26,455 nt of DNA from CAYMFD01 sp964389475 (GCA_964389475.1 CAYMFD010000045.1:1-26455); one strand, 5' to 3'; positions 16,001 to 23,488 are shown, counted from the first letter of the stretch. Numbers and translations are program-made. The notes: generated by a model not told the origin, from the sequence alone.

Positions 16001-16284
16001 GGAATAGCAACGCCATCCTTGTACCACTGGTAGTTGATAGCATTAGAGTTTTCGGCATCGAGCCGTAGAGTGTTTTTGCAAATAAACCCAGTGACATTAG
16101 TGAGTGCTATCGTATCACTACAGATGCACTCATTGTCATTTAGATCTATTAATCCATCACCATCATCATCCATCCCATTATCGCAGATCTCCTGACCCAT
16201 GGCCACGAGGACTCCGCAAAGGAGGATTACAACCATTCCTAATCGTACGATTAGTACTTTGGTTGAGTGAAGTAACTCATTCAT
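13033..16284 (-). CDS. Giant Cys-repeat surface protein with gliding-motility/T9SS type B C-terminal domain
   Basis: 1083 residues from the ATG at 16284 (MNELLHSTK); an ATG at 16302 would add six. A signal peptide ends near AMGQ. It is followed by an EF-hand-like, Thrombospondin-3-type Ca loop (CDNGMDDDGDGLIDLNDNEC) and an Ig/PKD-like region (NYQWYKDG...CRVETSSGC). Then come 15 tandem units of about 60 residues, each with one Cys near the start (xICxGxxY) and one in a GCDSxxxLxL strand. An acidic linker and the CHU_C domain follow (IPNIFSPNGDSQNDYF, IYNRWGELVYRG, LWDGTFKG, NPGVFAYQITL, ending GDLTVIR), the type B sorting signal of the type IX secretion system. The protein is therefore secreted and cell-surface attached or released; an adhesin or motility role is inferred. 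The T9SS machinery is encoded elsewhere. Confidence 0.9.
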   Translation of the reverse strand: MNELLHSTKVLIVRLGMVVILLCGVLVAMGQEICDNGMDDDGDGLIDLNDNECICSDTIALTNVTGFICKNTLRLDAENSNAINYQWYKDGVAIPFATNFFLELQESPTVEGFYTCRVETSSGCVLTEIYEVLIPETILIDLGITYLCPGQCIEWDGFDLCVPGFFQTNASAASGCDSITRIQLEAASNSLHFFRDTVCTGSLYEYYDISTMDPGRYMTTIPNAVGCDSIITVDLSVLDILLDTISASICTGDSLVVGDSVFMMAGTYYASSFNSQGCEVTNTVYLSVADHTFGTFSDQICRGDTATFYDIVATESGSYLTSIPNAQGCDSTITYNLIVSEPGFYAFADTVCTGTTYNFFSISATETGVYYDTTTTVAGCDSIIEVSLSVFDKVEITLNETICQGERYILNTIDVGSAGTYTTEISSPTGCDSTVTVILDVARPSGSNVQATICEGDTYSQGNFNASESGSYRDTLTNAVGCDSIVTLQLSVEAPSTTNISDTICSGLAYDFFGRELTTNGVYEETISSANGCDSTIALSLIVLAPLQETIFDTICSGASYNVAGVEMNTAGVYQDTLTTDGGCDSILIINLHVSDPIQGFTTVSLCQGRSITHGSNVITTSGTYSADLSTSEGCDSIATIEVILTPPPTSIAFDTICAGATYDFGGEALDVAGVYIDTLTTLGGGCDSVVTLHLHVNDPLEGFSSITICQGGSVMIGSEEITVEGTYTRDLQTADGCDSVTTVEVIVTPAPVNDIAVEICEGGTYVLNDINATTPGLYTTTLTSPAGCDSIVNVTISYGQAIVEYITADICEGDMYPFHEHEAMATGEYTSMLQNTYGCDSMVVLQLAVTPLPTRVYEMTVCEGETVSMYDITASETGMYETLITNSSSCDSLIVLDLIVNAPGDLIDLGDDITISLGNTTDIIPEYIDTEVVDLVWYDGDAQVLTTDDALYDFAPVKDTWIYAEGQDLSGCPAMDSLLVRVDLDIKVGIPNIFSPNGDSQNDYFQIKANVGIVSIDSWTIYNRWGELVYRGGYTTSVDKTDLWDGTFKGQEVNPGVFAYQITLNLINGEQKTYVGDLTVIR

Positions 16285-16592
16285 AAAGGTAGCTTTTGAC
16301 ATAGCAAAGACACGTGAAGTCTTACGTCCCCCCTAGGTGATTAGAATTATTGTCTGAGTGACTTAAATTGACTTAAATATCTGATAATGTGATATTTGTA
16401 TTGACGTATCATATTTATTTTAATTGGTAGCTAGTTTACAAAAGCGCTGAGTTTTGTCTTGAAGTGTGACTTTTGAGAAAGATAAGAGTCGTCCTATTGG
16501 TCTGATATATGGTGTGCTTAGTCGTAGAAAATCATCGAAAGCTGAATTGCAAGATTACTTTTGTAACGCATTACAGAAAATCTTACTACAAT
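16285..16592. promoter_or_regulatory. Divergent promoter region between the Cys-repeat protein and the outer-membrane receptor
   Basis: AT-rich DNA between divergent genes. A tandem 10-mer TGACTTAAAT occurs twice at 16359-16378. On the minus strand TGTCTTTG (16312-16305) is one base off the Bacteroidota -7 consensus and would favour the start at 16284. On the plus strand TACTTTTG (16556-16563) matches TAnnTTTG, but no TTTG is seen at the -33 distance. The short inverted repeat TGTAA-CGCA-TTACA (16562-16575) overlaps it. Confidence 0.35.
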
Positions 16593-19040
16593 ATGAGCAA
16601 ATACATCCTTACCATACTTGTTGCCTTTTGCAGCCTTAGCCTTTATGCTCAGACAGATAACCTAGTTAAGGGCCTGCTTACAGACGGTGAGTTGTCTATT
16701 CCTTTTGCCAATGTCGTAGTCTATAATGCCGTCGATAGTGCTGTCGCCAAAGTAGATGTGAGCGATGAGTCTGGGGTATTTGCTATTCCGGGCCTTGCCG
16801 ATGGTACTTACTACCTAGAGGCTAGTTATGTAGGGTACACCCCCATCGTGGTGCCTGATATCCTGCTCCAGCAGGGTAGTCGTATAGTCGATCTAGGGGC
16901 ATTGACATTTACGCAGACAGGCGTGCAGCTTGAGACAGCAACGGTTACAGCTAGGCGTGCTATAGTCGAGGTCAAAGCAGATCGCACCGTCTTTAATGTA
17001 GAAGGTACGATCAATGCCGCAGGTACGGATGGTCTAGACCTACTTCGTAAAGCACCTGGTGTACTCATCGATAACAACGAGAATATTACCGTGCTAGGGC
17101 GGTCTGGTGTACTGGTATACGTAGACGGTAAGCGACTGCCCCTAGGTGGTGACGACCTTACAGCCTACCTGCGTAGTCTAGATGCCTCACAGATCGATAA
17201 GATAGACATTATCACTAGCCCTGGCGCTAGGTACGAGGCGCAAGGCAATGCTGGGATACTTGATATCCGGCTCAAAAAATTAAAAGATGTAGGTAGCAAT
17301 ACCATGATCAGTCTCAATGCTAGCCAAGGCCTGGAGGTACAGAGCAATATCAACTTAAATACCAATTATCGCAATGGTAACTGGAACCTCTTTGGGTCTG
17401 TCAATGCAGGAGATAATACTCGTGTCAACAGCATAGAGTTCGTCAACTTGCAGAATGACTTACAGCTTGACGAGGAAAACGAATTTCTTAATGCTGAGCA
17501 GGTAGTAGGTTTCAGAGCTGGGATAGACTACAGCATAGATAGTAAATCGACGGTAGGCGTTATGATTAATGGCGGTGACCAGGTCGGTGTATCGGATAAT
17601 ATGACGTCGGTCGCCATCGCTAGGCAGCAGGCACCCACGGCTGTGGATAGTGTCCTCCGTGCTACCAATGTGAATGACTCTCGTCGACAGCGCATAGCCT
17701 ACAACGTTAACTATGCATATCGCCACAAGGACAGGACACTCAACGTAGATCTGGACTATGGCTCGTTTGATAATATCAATGACCTAATACAGCCCAATAC
17801 TTATTTCACAGCAGATGGTAACACCTTGCTTACTCGCAATGAATACTTCATCCAGACGCCTGTTACCATTGACATCTATACGGCTACGGTAGACTATGAG
17901 CAACCACTAGCAGGTGGTAAGCTAGGCTTCGGCGCTAAGTTCTCGGAGGTGATTACTGACAATCGTTTCCTCTTTAATAACGTGGTGGGAGAGGAGCGAA
18001 TTTTCAACGATGTACGGAGCAATACATTTGACTACGACGAGAAGGTCTATGCTGGTTACGTCAACTATGCAGGAACGTTGTCTGATAAGCTCAAGTACTC
18101 TGCGGGGCTGCGGATGGAAACGACCGATGCCACTGGAGACCTCGGGGCATTTAGGCCAGACCTCATGGAGGAGCCAGTAGAGCTTAACTACACCAATTTC
18201 TTTCCCTCCGGCGGAATCACCTACAGCGTTAAGCCCACTAGTGTTTACTCGCTTAACTATAGCCGACGGATCAATCGGCCAGACTATAACGTGCTTAACC
18301 CTTTTCGCAATCAGATTTCGGAGTTGACCTATCAGCGCGGTAATGCACGCCTCAACCCTGAGATCGTCAATAGTGTAGAACTTGGCTATCTGTGGAAGTA
18401 TCGCTACAACTTCAAGCTCGGCTATACCCTGACCACCGATCAGATCACCCGCCTGATAGGACCAGATGATATTGATGACAGAGCTAGCTTTATCTCCTGG
18501 GATAACCTCTCTACGCAGCGTATCATCAGCTTTAATGTATCGGCTCCTATCCAGTTTAAGGCGTGGTGGCAGAGTTACTTCAACTTTGGTATGTCGCACC
18601 TCGATAACCAGGCCGATTACGGAGACGGCGCAGTGGTAGATGTGCAGGCGTTTACCTACAATATCTATCAGCAACACACGCTTACCCTAGGTAAGGGCTG
18701 GACGGGAGAGGTCAGCGGATGGTTTAGTGGCCCAGGAGTATGGGGCGGTGTCTTCGAGTATGACAGCAGCTACAGCCTCAACCTGGGAATTCAACGTAAA
18801 TTTTTCGCCGATAGGCTCAATGTTAAGCTTAGTGCACAGGATGTTACTTTTCAGTCTTTTTGGTCGGGTACCACAGCCTTTGATGGTCAGGTGGGTACAG
18901 GTAGAGGTAACTGGGATAGCCGTCGTGTAGGTCTTAACCTATCTTACACCTTTGGTAAGGGCAAGACCAAGTCTCGTAAACGTAAGACGGGTATCGAGTC
19001 AGAGGTCAATAGAGCTAATGGCGGCGGAGGTGGCCGTTAG
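16593..19040 (+). CDS. Outer-membrane beta-barrel receptor (TonB-receptor-like, OMP_b-brl_3 type)
   Basis: 815 residues from the ATG at 16593, which begins a clear signal peptide (MSKYILTILVAFCSLSLYAQ); the frame extends 28 codons upstream without signal-peptide character. Next is a carboxypeptidase-regulatory-like domain (about 25-105, ending GVQLETATVTARR), a plug-like domain (DGLDLLRKAPGVLIDNNENI, VYVDGKRLPL, IDIITSPGARYEAQGNAGIL), then a barrel with repeated NxxYxYRHKD-type strands. This matches the outer membrane protein beta-barrel family common in Bacteroidota. The C-terminus is odd: after the last strand (SYTFGKG) comes a Lys/Arg-rich, then poly-Gly tail (TKSRKRKTG... ANGGGGGR) instead of a terminal aromatic residue. 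Substrate unknown. A 251-codon antisense frame inside it is a shadow. Confidence 0.87.
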   Translation: MSKYILTILVAFCSLSLYAQTDNLVKGLLTDGELSIPFANVVVYNAVDSAVAKVDVSDESGVFAIPGLADGTYYLEASYVGYTPIVVPDILLQQGSRIVDLGALTFTQTGVQLETATVTARRAIVEVKADRTVFNVEGTINAAGTDGLDLLRKAPGVLIDNNENITVLGRSGVLVYVDGKRLPLGGDDLTAYLRSLDASQIDKIDIITSPGARYEAQGNAGILDIRLKKLKDVGSNTMISLNASQGLEVQSNINLNTNYRNGNWNLFGSVNAGDNTRVNSIEFVNLQNDLQLDEENEFLNAEQVVGFRAGIDYSIDSKSTVGVMINGGDQVGVSDNMTSVAIARQQAPTAVDSVLRATNVNDSRRQRIAYNVNYAYRHKDRTLNVDLDYGSFDNINDLIQPNTYFTADGNTLLTRNEYFIQTPVTIDIYTATVDYEQPLAGGKLGFGAKFSEVITDNRFLFNNVVGEERIFNDVRSNTFDYDEKVYAGYVNYAGTLSDKLKYSAGLRMETTDATGDLGAFRPDLMEEPVELNYTNFFPSGGITYSVKPTSVYSLNYSRRINRPDYNVLNPFRNQISELTYQRGNARLNPEIVNSVELGYLWKYRYNFKLGYTLTTDQITRLIGPDDIDDRASFISWDNLSTQRIISFNVSAPIQFKAWWQSYFNFGMSHLDNQADYGDGAVVDVQAFTYNIYQQHTLTLGKGWTGEVSGWFSGPGVWGGVFEYDSSYSLNLGIQRKFFADRLNVKLSAQDVTFQSFWSGTTAFDGQVGTGRGNWDSRRVGLNLSYTFGKGKTKSRKRKTGIESEVNRANGGGGGR

Positions 19041-19120
19041 GCACATATGGCCGGAGACTTCGATGAGGTATGCTATGTCAGAGCTTTGATGGCTGTGCTG
19101 ACGATAAGTAATGATGAGTG

Positions 19121-19987
19121 ATGGACGATTATAGTAATGGCTCACCTACGCTGTGGTCAGCCGTGTGGAGGATGATTTTTGCTGCGTTTTGCTTTACGCT
19201 TATGAATGCCATTGTGCGGGAGGTAGACCACTTGCCGACCCTAGAGATTGTCTTCTTCAGAGGTATTGGGTCTTTGATGATCTGCTGGATGGTACTGAGC
19301 AAGCGACGTATCGCTCCGCTAGGCAATAGGCCATCACTACTACTGACCAGGGCGGTCCTAGGTCTTTCTTCGATGTCACTCTATTACTGGGCCATACAGT
19401 TAATGCCTCTAGGTACCGCTGTGACTTTGCGCTACTTGTCTCCATTCTTCGCTGTCGCCTTGGCCTCATTCTTTTTGGGTGAGCGAGTTCGTGCCATCCA
19501 GTGGTTGTTTTTGCTGGGAGCATTTGGTGGTGTGATCCTGATCAAGGGCTTTGACGCATCACTATCCACGCTGGGTCTGGTCGTGATCTTGAGTTCGGCT
19601 GTCCTGAGTGGTGGGGTGTATTTTGTGATTCGCAAGATTGCTGATACGGAGGAGAGCATTGTTATAGTTCACTACTTCATTGCCTTGGCTACGCTGGTCG
19701 GTGCCGTGAGTTGCTTCTTTGCGTGGGTAACTCCGGTAGGTCATGAGTGGCTCTTGCTAGGGGGCTTCGGTATCCTAGGCTATGCCGCTCAGTATACCAT
19801 GACACAGGCGCTACAGACGACGGCTTCTCATATCATTACCCCGTTTAAGTATATGGAGGTGGTCTTTACCCTGCTTGCCGGATGGCTGGTATATGCTGAG
19901 ACGTACACATTGCCAGTAATGGTGGGTATAGTCTTGATCATGCTCTGTCTATGGGGCAATGTCCAGGTAGCGAGATCGACAAAGTGA
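19121..19987 (+). CDS. EamA/DMT-family membrane transporter
   Basis: 288 residues with about ten hydrophobic helices in two homologous halves of five, the drug/metabolite transporter layout. Typical stretches: FCFTLMNAIVREV and FFRGIGSLMICW in the first half, RYLSPFFAVALASFFLGE closing the first repeat, and PFKYMEVVFTLLAGWLVYAE with VGIVLIMLCLW in the second. Members export metabolites or amino acids; the substrate cannot be predicted. ATG at 19121 is preferred; a GTG lies one codon upstream. It is 80 bp downstream of the receptor gene on the same strand. Confidence 0.88.
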   Translation: MDDYSNGSPTLWSAVWRMIFAAFCFTLMNAIVREVDHLPTLEIVFFRGIGSLMICWMVLSKRRIAPLGNRPSLLLTRAVLGLSSMSLYYWAIQLMPLGTAVTLRYLSPFFAVALASFFLGERVRAIQWLFLLGAFGGVILIKGFDASLSTLGLVVILSSAVLSGGVYFVIRKIADTEESIVIVHYFIALATLVGAVSCFFAWVTPVGHEWLLLGGFGILGYAAQYTMTQALQTTASHIITPFKYMEVVFTLLAGWLVYAETYTLPVMVGIVLIMLCLWGNVQVARSTK

Positions 19988-20004
19988 TACGTATTGCTAT
20001 TCAT

Positions 20005-20039
20005 AAAAAAAGCCCGTCTCTACAGAAACGGGCTTTCTT
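20005..20039. terminator. Bidirectional rho-independent terminator between the permease and yceI genes
   Basis: AAAGCCCGT (20009-20017) and ACGGGCTTT (20028-20036) form a 9-bp stem with a 10-nt loop. The A-run at 20005-20011 gives a T-tract for the minus strand, and TTTCTT follows on the plus strand. It lies 18 bp after the permease stop and about 22 bp after the yceI stop, so it can serve both convergent genes. Confidence 0.9.
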
Positions 20040-20060
20040 ATTGTCTATATATTACTATAA

Positions 20061-20630
20061 CTAGTAAGCGAGAGCTATCGATAGGTCAAACTCGTCGTAA
20101 ATCGTCTTGTCGCCTAGGCTATCAAAAAAGCTGCCACTTCCATAGCGGATGTCATATTCTGTGCGGTCTAGTGTGATATCCGCCTTGGCCATACCGTCTT
20201 TGACCACAGCATTAAATTTCACTTCATTGGTTTTCCCCTTGATCGTCATGTTCCCTACGATCTTGTACTCGCCCATCTTACCTCTGCTTACTACTTTGGT
20301 AATAGTAAATGTGGCGGTCGGGTGGGTTGCGATACCGAAAAAGTCATCACTGGCTAGGTGGCCTTCCAGTTTTTCTTTGCCCTGACCTGCAGATAGGTCT
20401 GTGCAGTTGATGGTACTCATGTCTATCGTAAACGTGCCGCCAACTAGTACGTCTCCGTCGAAATCTAGGGTGCCGTCCTTGACAGTAATGTCGCCTTGGT
20501 GAGAGCCTAGTACCTTTTTTCCTTCCCAGGTTACACTACTCTGATCTGCTTTAACCTTAGTCGGTGTACCGGTGGCCAGTAATACTGTCGTAGATAGCGT
20601 CATTGCTAGTACCATCATAATCTTATTCAT
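20061..20630 (-). CDS. YceI-family periplasmic lipocalin-like protein
   Basis: 189 residues, usual YceI length. A signal peptide (MNKIMMVLAMTLSTTVLLA) is followed by the YceI eight-stranded barrel: VTWEGKKVLGSHQGDITVKDG, FTIDMSTINCTDL, KLEGHLASDDFFGIATHPTATFTI, GNMTIKGKTNEVKF and a C-terminal DRTEYDIRYGSGSFFDSLGD. Family members bind long polyisoprenoid lipids such as ubiquinone or isoprenols in the periplasm; the ligand here is not shown. It is monocistronic, convergent to the permease gene. Confidence 0.92.
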   Translation of the reverse strand: MNKIMMVLAMTLSTTVLLATGTPTKVKADQSSVTWEGKKVLGSHQGDITVKDGTLDFDGDVLVGGTFTIDMSTINCTDLSAGQGKEKLEGHLASDDFFGIATHPTATFTITKVVSRGKMGEYKIVGNMTIKGKTNEVKFNAVVKDGMAKADITLDRTEYDIRYGSGSFFDSLGDKTIYDEFDLSIALAY

Positions 20631-20694
20631 CGTTCTTGTTTTATCTGATGTGTGAAATAATTGTTCGGTGGTAGTAATGTCTCAGCCTTATTGA

Positions 20695-20706
20695 TTGTTG
20701 CAACAA
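20695..20706. promoter_or_regulatory. 12-bp perfect palindrome in the divergent yceI/LysM gene region
   Basis: TTGTTGCAACAA is its own reverse complement and lies 65 bp upstream of the yceI ATG. It uses the same GTTGC/GCAAC half-sites as the operator-like repeat at 8102-8128 but in the opposite arrangement. Palindromes this short arise by chance, so this is tentative. Confidence 0.25.
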
Positions 20707-20801
20707 ATAATGAATTATTTTTCAAACTTCCTATTTAGGCCGTTGCATAAAATATAGTCGATGATAGATTGTGTGGCATGTAAATTACATAAAATGAATA
20801 G

Positions 20802-20833
20802 TTTACACTTGGCGATTATTATTAATATCTTTG
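20802..20833 (+). promoter_or_regulatory. Bacteroidota-type promoter of the LysM/RlpA-like gene
   Basis: TATCTTTG (20826-20833) matches the -7 consensus TAnnTTTG exactly and lies 20 bp before the ATG at 20853. A weak -33 element TTTA (20802-20805) lies 20 bp upstream of it. Confidence 0.5.
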
Positions 20834-20852
20834 CAAACTAGAGTCGGTAATT

Positions 20853-21794
20853 ATGAGTAAGTTTTTTCTTTTGGTATTGGTGTCATGTGCTTCGCTATCC
20901 ATTCAGGCGCAACAGTCCTTGTACACGGGTGGGGCCGGTATTGAGATCAATTATACAGATGAGTCAGGCGTCCACTACACTCATACCGTAGGGCCGGGAC
21001 ACACACTGTATGCGCTTAGTCGTGTTTTTCAGGTGGCACCGTCTCGTATCCTAGCCTTTAATGGCAAGGAAGTGACCGCTCCTATCATGCTAGACGAAAA
21101 CCTCAAGATTCCCTTTGATGCAGAGCTACTGTACACGGGTGCCTCGGTGACCCAGTTCGCCAATGGATCCTTTATCCCAGTCTACTACACGATCAAGCCT
21201 AAGGAGACACTCTTTCGGGTCAGCCGCGTATACTTTGATCAAGATGCGGCTCTGATACTAAAGCGTAATGGACTAGCTGGTAATGATCTTAATGTGGGGC
21301 AGCGCTTGCTCATGGGCTGGATACCTATAGACGAAAAGATCTCCAGGAGAGATGATAGCCTCTCGCAGGTAGCCATCGTGACTCCAGCGAGCAAGCCAGC
21401 TATAGTAGATGACCGCCGCCCTACAAAGGTAGTCGTTGAGGAGAGGGAGCCTCCGCAGATGGTTAAGGATTCTGTGTTTCAAGACTTAGACCTGCCCGTC
21501 AGTGCGGCACCAGTGGAGACCTTTAAGGAGATAGAGGAGACAGGTCTTGCGTATTGGAATAAAGATTCGTCCGACAAGGACAATTTATTCGCACTACATC
21601 CGACGGCTAGGATCAATAGCTTGATTGAGATATATAATCCTCAATTGCAGCGACGGACCTTTGCCAAGGTGATCGCCAGAATCCCCCGAGATACATACCC
21701 TGACAATATCGATGTAATACTCTCACCTAGAGTAGCTTACACCTTGGGAGCCCTCAATAGTGAGTTTAGGGTTAAGATGAAGTTTTTCGAGTAG
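20853..21794 (+). CDS. Exported LysM protein with C-terminal RlpA-like double-psi barrel domain
   Basis: 313 residues with a signal peptide (MSKFFLLVLVSCASLSIQAQ). Two LysM-like peptidoglycan-binding modules follow: HTVGPGHTLYALSRVFQV...ILAFNG (about 44-88) and YYTIKPKETLFRVSRVYF...ILKRNG (about 110-155). A Ser/Pro/Glu-rich linker leads to a C-terminal domain (about 228-313) starting GLAYWNKDSSDKDNLFALHPTAR and continuing SLIEIYNPQLQRRTFAKVIARIP, which looks like the double-psi beta-barrel of RlpA septal proteins. RlpA of some bacteria cleaves denuded glycan strands; I did not identify a catalytic Asp/His pair here, so it may be only a binder. It has its own promoter and lies upstream of the sigma-factor operon. 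Confidence 0.8.
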   Translation: MSKFFLLVLVSCASLSIQAQQSLYTGGAGIEINYTDESGVHYTHTVGPGHTLYALSRVFQVAPSRILAFNGKEVTAPIMLDENLKIPFDAELLYTGASVTQFANGSFIPVYYTIKPKETLFRVSRVYFDQDAALILKRNGLAGNDLNVGQRLLMGWIPIDEKISRRDDSLSQVAIVTPASKPAIVDDRRPTKVVVEEREPPQMVKDSVFQDLDLPVSAAPVETFKEIEETGLAYWNKDSSDKDNLFALHPTARINSLIEIYNPQLQRRTFAKVIARIPRDTYPDNIDVILSPRVAYTLGALNSEFRVKMKFFE

Positions 21795-21871
21795 GGCAGG
21801 TCCACCGTGATCTAGGACGGTGACGTACGTACTGCTAGTATGTGCTGCAGTATTATTTATATCAACTTGCT

Positions 21872-21898
21872 TGTAACAAGACTACTTGTCAGGCCGTC
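21872..21898 (+). promoter_or_regulatory. ECF-type promoter of the sigma-factor operon
   Basis: TGTAAC (21872-21877), 17 bp, then CGTC (21895-21898, followed by TA). This matches the general ECF promoter pattern (-35 TGWAAC, -10 CGTC, spacing 16-17) known from Bacillus sigma-W/X/M and related factors. It lies 33 bp upstream of the sigma ATG. The inverted repeat CTTGTAACAAG overlaps the -35 element. This suggests that the factor transcribes its own operon. Confidence 0.6.
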
Positions 21899-21931
21899 TA
21901 GACTTTGTAATCTCGTATTGATTATCAGACT

Positions 21932-22423
21932 ATGGATTTAGCCCTACCATATAAAGACAAGTTATACCGCTTTGCCTTGAGCATAGTAGGTAACACTAGT
22001 GATGCGGAGGATATATTGCAGGAGGTGCTCGTCAAGATCTGGAAGCGCTGGGATTACTTCAAAGGGCTGGATAATAAAGAGGCTTGGGCTATGACAGTTA
22101 CTCGTAATATGTCTATCGACAAGCTACGATCTTCAAAGCGAAAGCCTACAGCTGACATAGACGATTTTTTTCACTTATCAGATACTGGCCCCACTCCCGA
22201 TGTAGTGACGCAGAGCTCTGATACGATGGCTAGCATACTTGAGATTATCAATGAGCTACCTACTGTACAGAAGGACGTGGTCCACCTGCGAGATATAGAG
22301 GGTTATACCTACAAGGAGATTGCAGGTATCCTAGGTATCAGTGTAGATCAGGTCAAGGTCAATCTGCATAGAGCGAGGAAACTACTCAAGGTCAAATTGG
22401 CACATTTTAAACAACAGTACTAA
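21932..22423 (+). CDS. ECF-family RNA polymerase sigma factor
   Basis: 163 residues. Sigma region 2 spans about residues 4-70: YKDKLYRFALSIVGNTSDAED, the -10 recognition helix ILQEVLVKIWKRW, and WAMTVTRNMSIDKLRS. Region 4 spans about 105-157: INELPTVQKDVVHLRDIEG, the helix-turn-helix YTYKEIAGILGISVDQVK and NLHRARKLLK. There is no sigma region 1 or 3, as in all ECF factors. It is the first gene of a five-gene run with gaps of 12-26 bp or overlaps, and is preceded by an ECF-type promoter. It probably drives the downstream exported DUF4252 genes in response to an envelope signal. Confidence 0.95.
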   Translation: MDLALPYKDKLYRFALSIVGNTSDAEDILQEVLVKIWKRWDYFKGLDNKEAWAMTVTRNMSIDKLRSSKRKPTADIDDFFHLSDTGPTPDVVTQSSDTMASILEIINELPTVQKDVVHLRDIEGYTYKEIAGILGISVDQVKVNLHRARKLLKVKLAHFKQQY

Positions 22424-22435
22424 AGGCACGCTATC

Positions 22436-22927
22436 ATGACAGATATAAAGCAATTACTGGATAGATATTGGGAGGGTGAGACCACCCTCGAAGAAGAGGC
22501 GAATATTCGCCAATACTTCGCAGTGGGTAGCGTAGCGCCAGAGTATGATCACCTCACGGGGCTTTTCGTCTACCAGACGATACTAGCGCAGCAAGGTAGT
22601 CGTACGGAGGTGCCGGCCGCTAGGCACACTGATGTAGAGGGTGCAGGAGGTGGTGCCAGTATCGTACCCATGCCCGCTATGCGATGGCTAGTCCGTGTGG
22701 CCGCAGTGGCTAGTATACTCTTAGCTGCTGTGTGGTTGATGAGACCAGCTGACCAAGGAGACGATAGCCTAGCTCAGGTAGTACTACTAGATGAAGAGGC
22801 GGAGGCAGCCGCGGCACTAGACGCGACTCGCGAGGCACTAGCCTTTCTCAGTGGCACATTAGACAGAAACACTCGCACGATCCGCAGGCACGTAAAGCAA
22901 GCGGAGAAGGCTGATATTTTTAGATAG
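22436..22927 (+). CDS. Putative single-pass anti-sigma factor
   Basis: 163 residues, 12 bp after the sigma gene. The N-terminal cytoplasmic part begins IKQLLDRYWEGETTLEEEANIRQYF, a pattern seen in many Bacteroidota proteins encoded right after ECF sigma genes. One membrane helix lies at about 84-104 (WLVRVAAVASILLAAVWLM). The periplasmic tail is Ala/Glu-rich and likely helical. No zinc-binding HxxxCxxC anti-sigma motif is present, so the anti-sigma role rests on position, topology and the N-terminal pattern. The C-terminal EALAFLSGTLDRNTRTIRRH is typical of these partners. Confidence 0.7.
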   Translation: MTDIKQLLDRYWEGETTLEEEANIRQYFAVGSVAPEYDHLTGLFVYQTILAQQGSRTEVPAARHTDVEGAGGGASIVPMPAMRWLVRVAAVASILLAAVWLMRPADQGDDSLAQVVLLDEEAEAAAALDATREALAFLSGTLDRNTRTIRRHVKQAEKADIFR

Positions 22928-22952
22928 ATAACGATTATTAAGATATACAATC

Positions 22953-23462
22953 ATGTTACGACGCATTTCAATATTACTCCTTTTCGGGTTTTTGTCTGTG
23001 GCGACTCAGGCACAGGCCGACGCAGTAGACCGCTTCTTTACAGCCTACGAGGATGACCCAAGCTTCTCGGTCGTATACGTAAGCCCCAAGATGTTCCAGA
23101 TGATCGCTAAGGTCTCTGGCGAAGAAGTCGAGGACGAACTCCTAGATGTAATTAATGACCTGAGAGGTCTTAAGATCCTCACCACGGAGACCAATAGTAT
23201 GGCCGTCTACCAGGACGCCAAGGCCAAGCTCAATACCAGTGACTACGAGGTGCTACTTACGGCTAGAGAGGAAGGCCAAGACGTACGATTTTTTACCAAG
23301 ACAACGGGGGATGTCGTTAATGAGCTACTACTGCTCGTGGGTGGGAGTGATCAGTTCGTCTTAATGAGTTTCGTCGGCAACCTAGACCTCAATAAGATAG
23401 CCAAGCTAGCTGGTAAGCTAGATATCGAAGGGGCGGAGTACCTAGATAACCTTCAGAATTAA
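22953..23462 (+). CDS. Exported DUF4252 protein 1
   Basis: 169 residues with a signal peptide (MLRRISILLLFGFLSVATQAQA) and a classical DUF4252 body: VDRFFTAYEDDPSFSVVYVSPKMFQMIAKV, LRGLKILTTETN, YEVLLTAREEGQDVRFFTKTTGDVVNELLLLVGG and FVLMSFVGNLDLNKIAKLAGKLDI. The signal peptide ends without a lipobox Cys, so it is probably periplasmic or secreted. The function of DUF4252 is unknown; the family is frequent in Bacteroidota sigma-factor operons. It follows the putative anti-sigma gene by 25 bp. It is the most family-typical of the three tandem copies. Confidence 0.8.
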   Translation: MLRRISILLLFGFLSVATQAQADAVDRFFTAYEDDPSFSVVYVSPKMFQMIAKVSGEEVEDELLDVINDLRGLKILTTETNSMAVYQDAKAKLNTSDYEVLLTAREEGQDVRFFTKTTGDVVNELLLLVGGSDQFVLMSFVGNLDLNKIAKLAGKLDIEGAEYLDNLQN

Positions 23463-23488
23463 GCAGTACCGTATTTACAACCTCTCCC

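Noticed and set aside
13033..16284. Regularly spaced short repeats in the DNA that might suggest a CRISPR array.
   Set aside because: The repeats have a period of about 180 bp, are degenerate at the DNA level and lie in frame; they encode the Cys-repeat units.
17922..18677. 251-codon open frame on the minus strand inside the outer-membrane receptor gene.
   Set aside because: It is fully antisense to a well-supported receptor. Its translation has no domain, signal or membrane pattern and no plausible start context. It is a shadow.
21803..21822. CACCGT-GATCTAGG-ACGGTG hairpin after the LysM/RlpA gene.
   Set aside because: A 6-bp stem with no T-tract; too weak to call a terminator.
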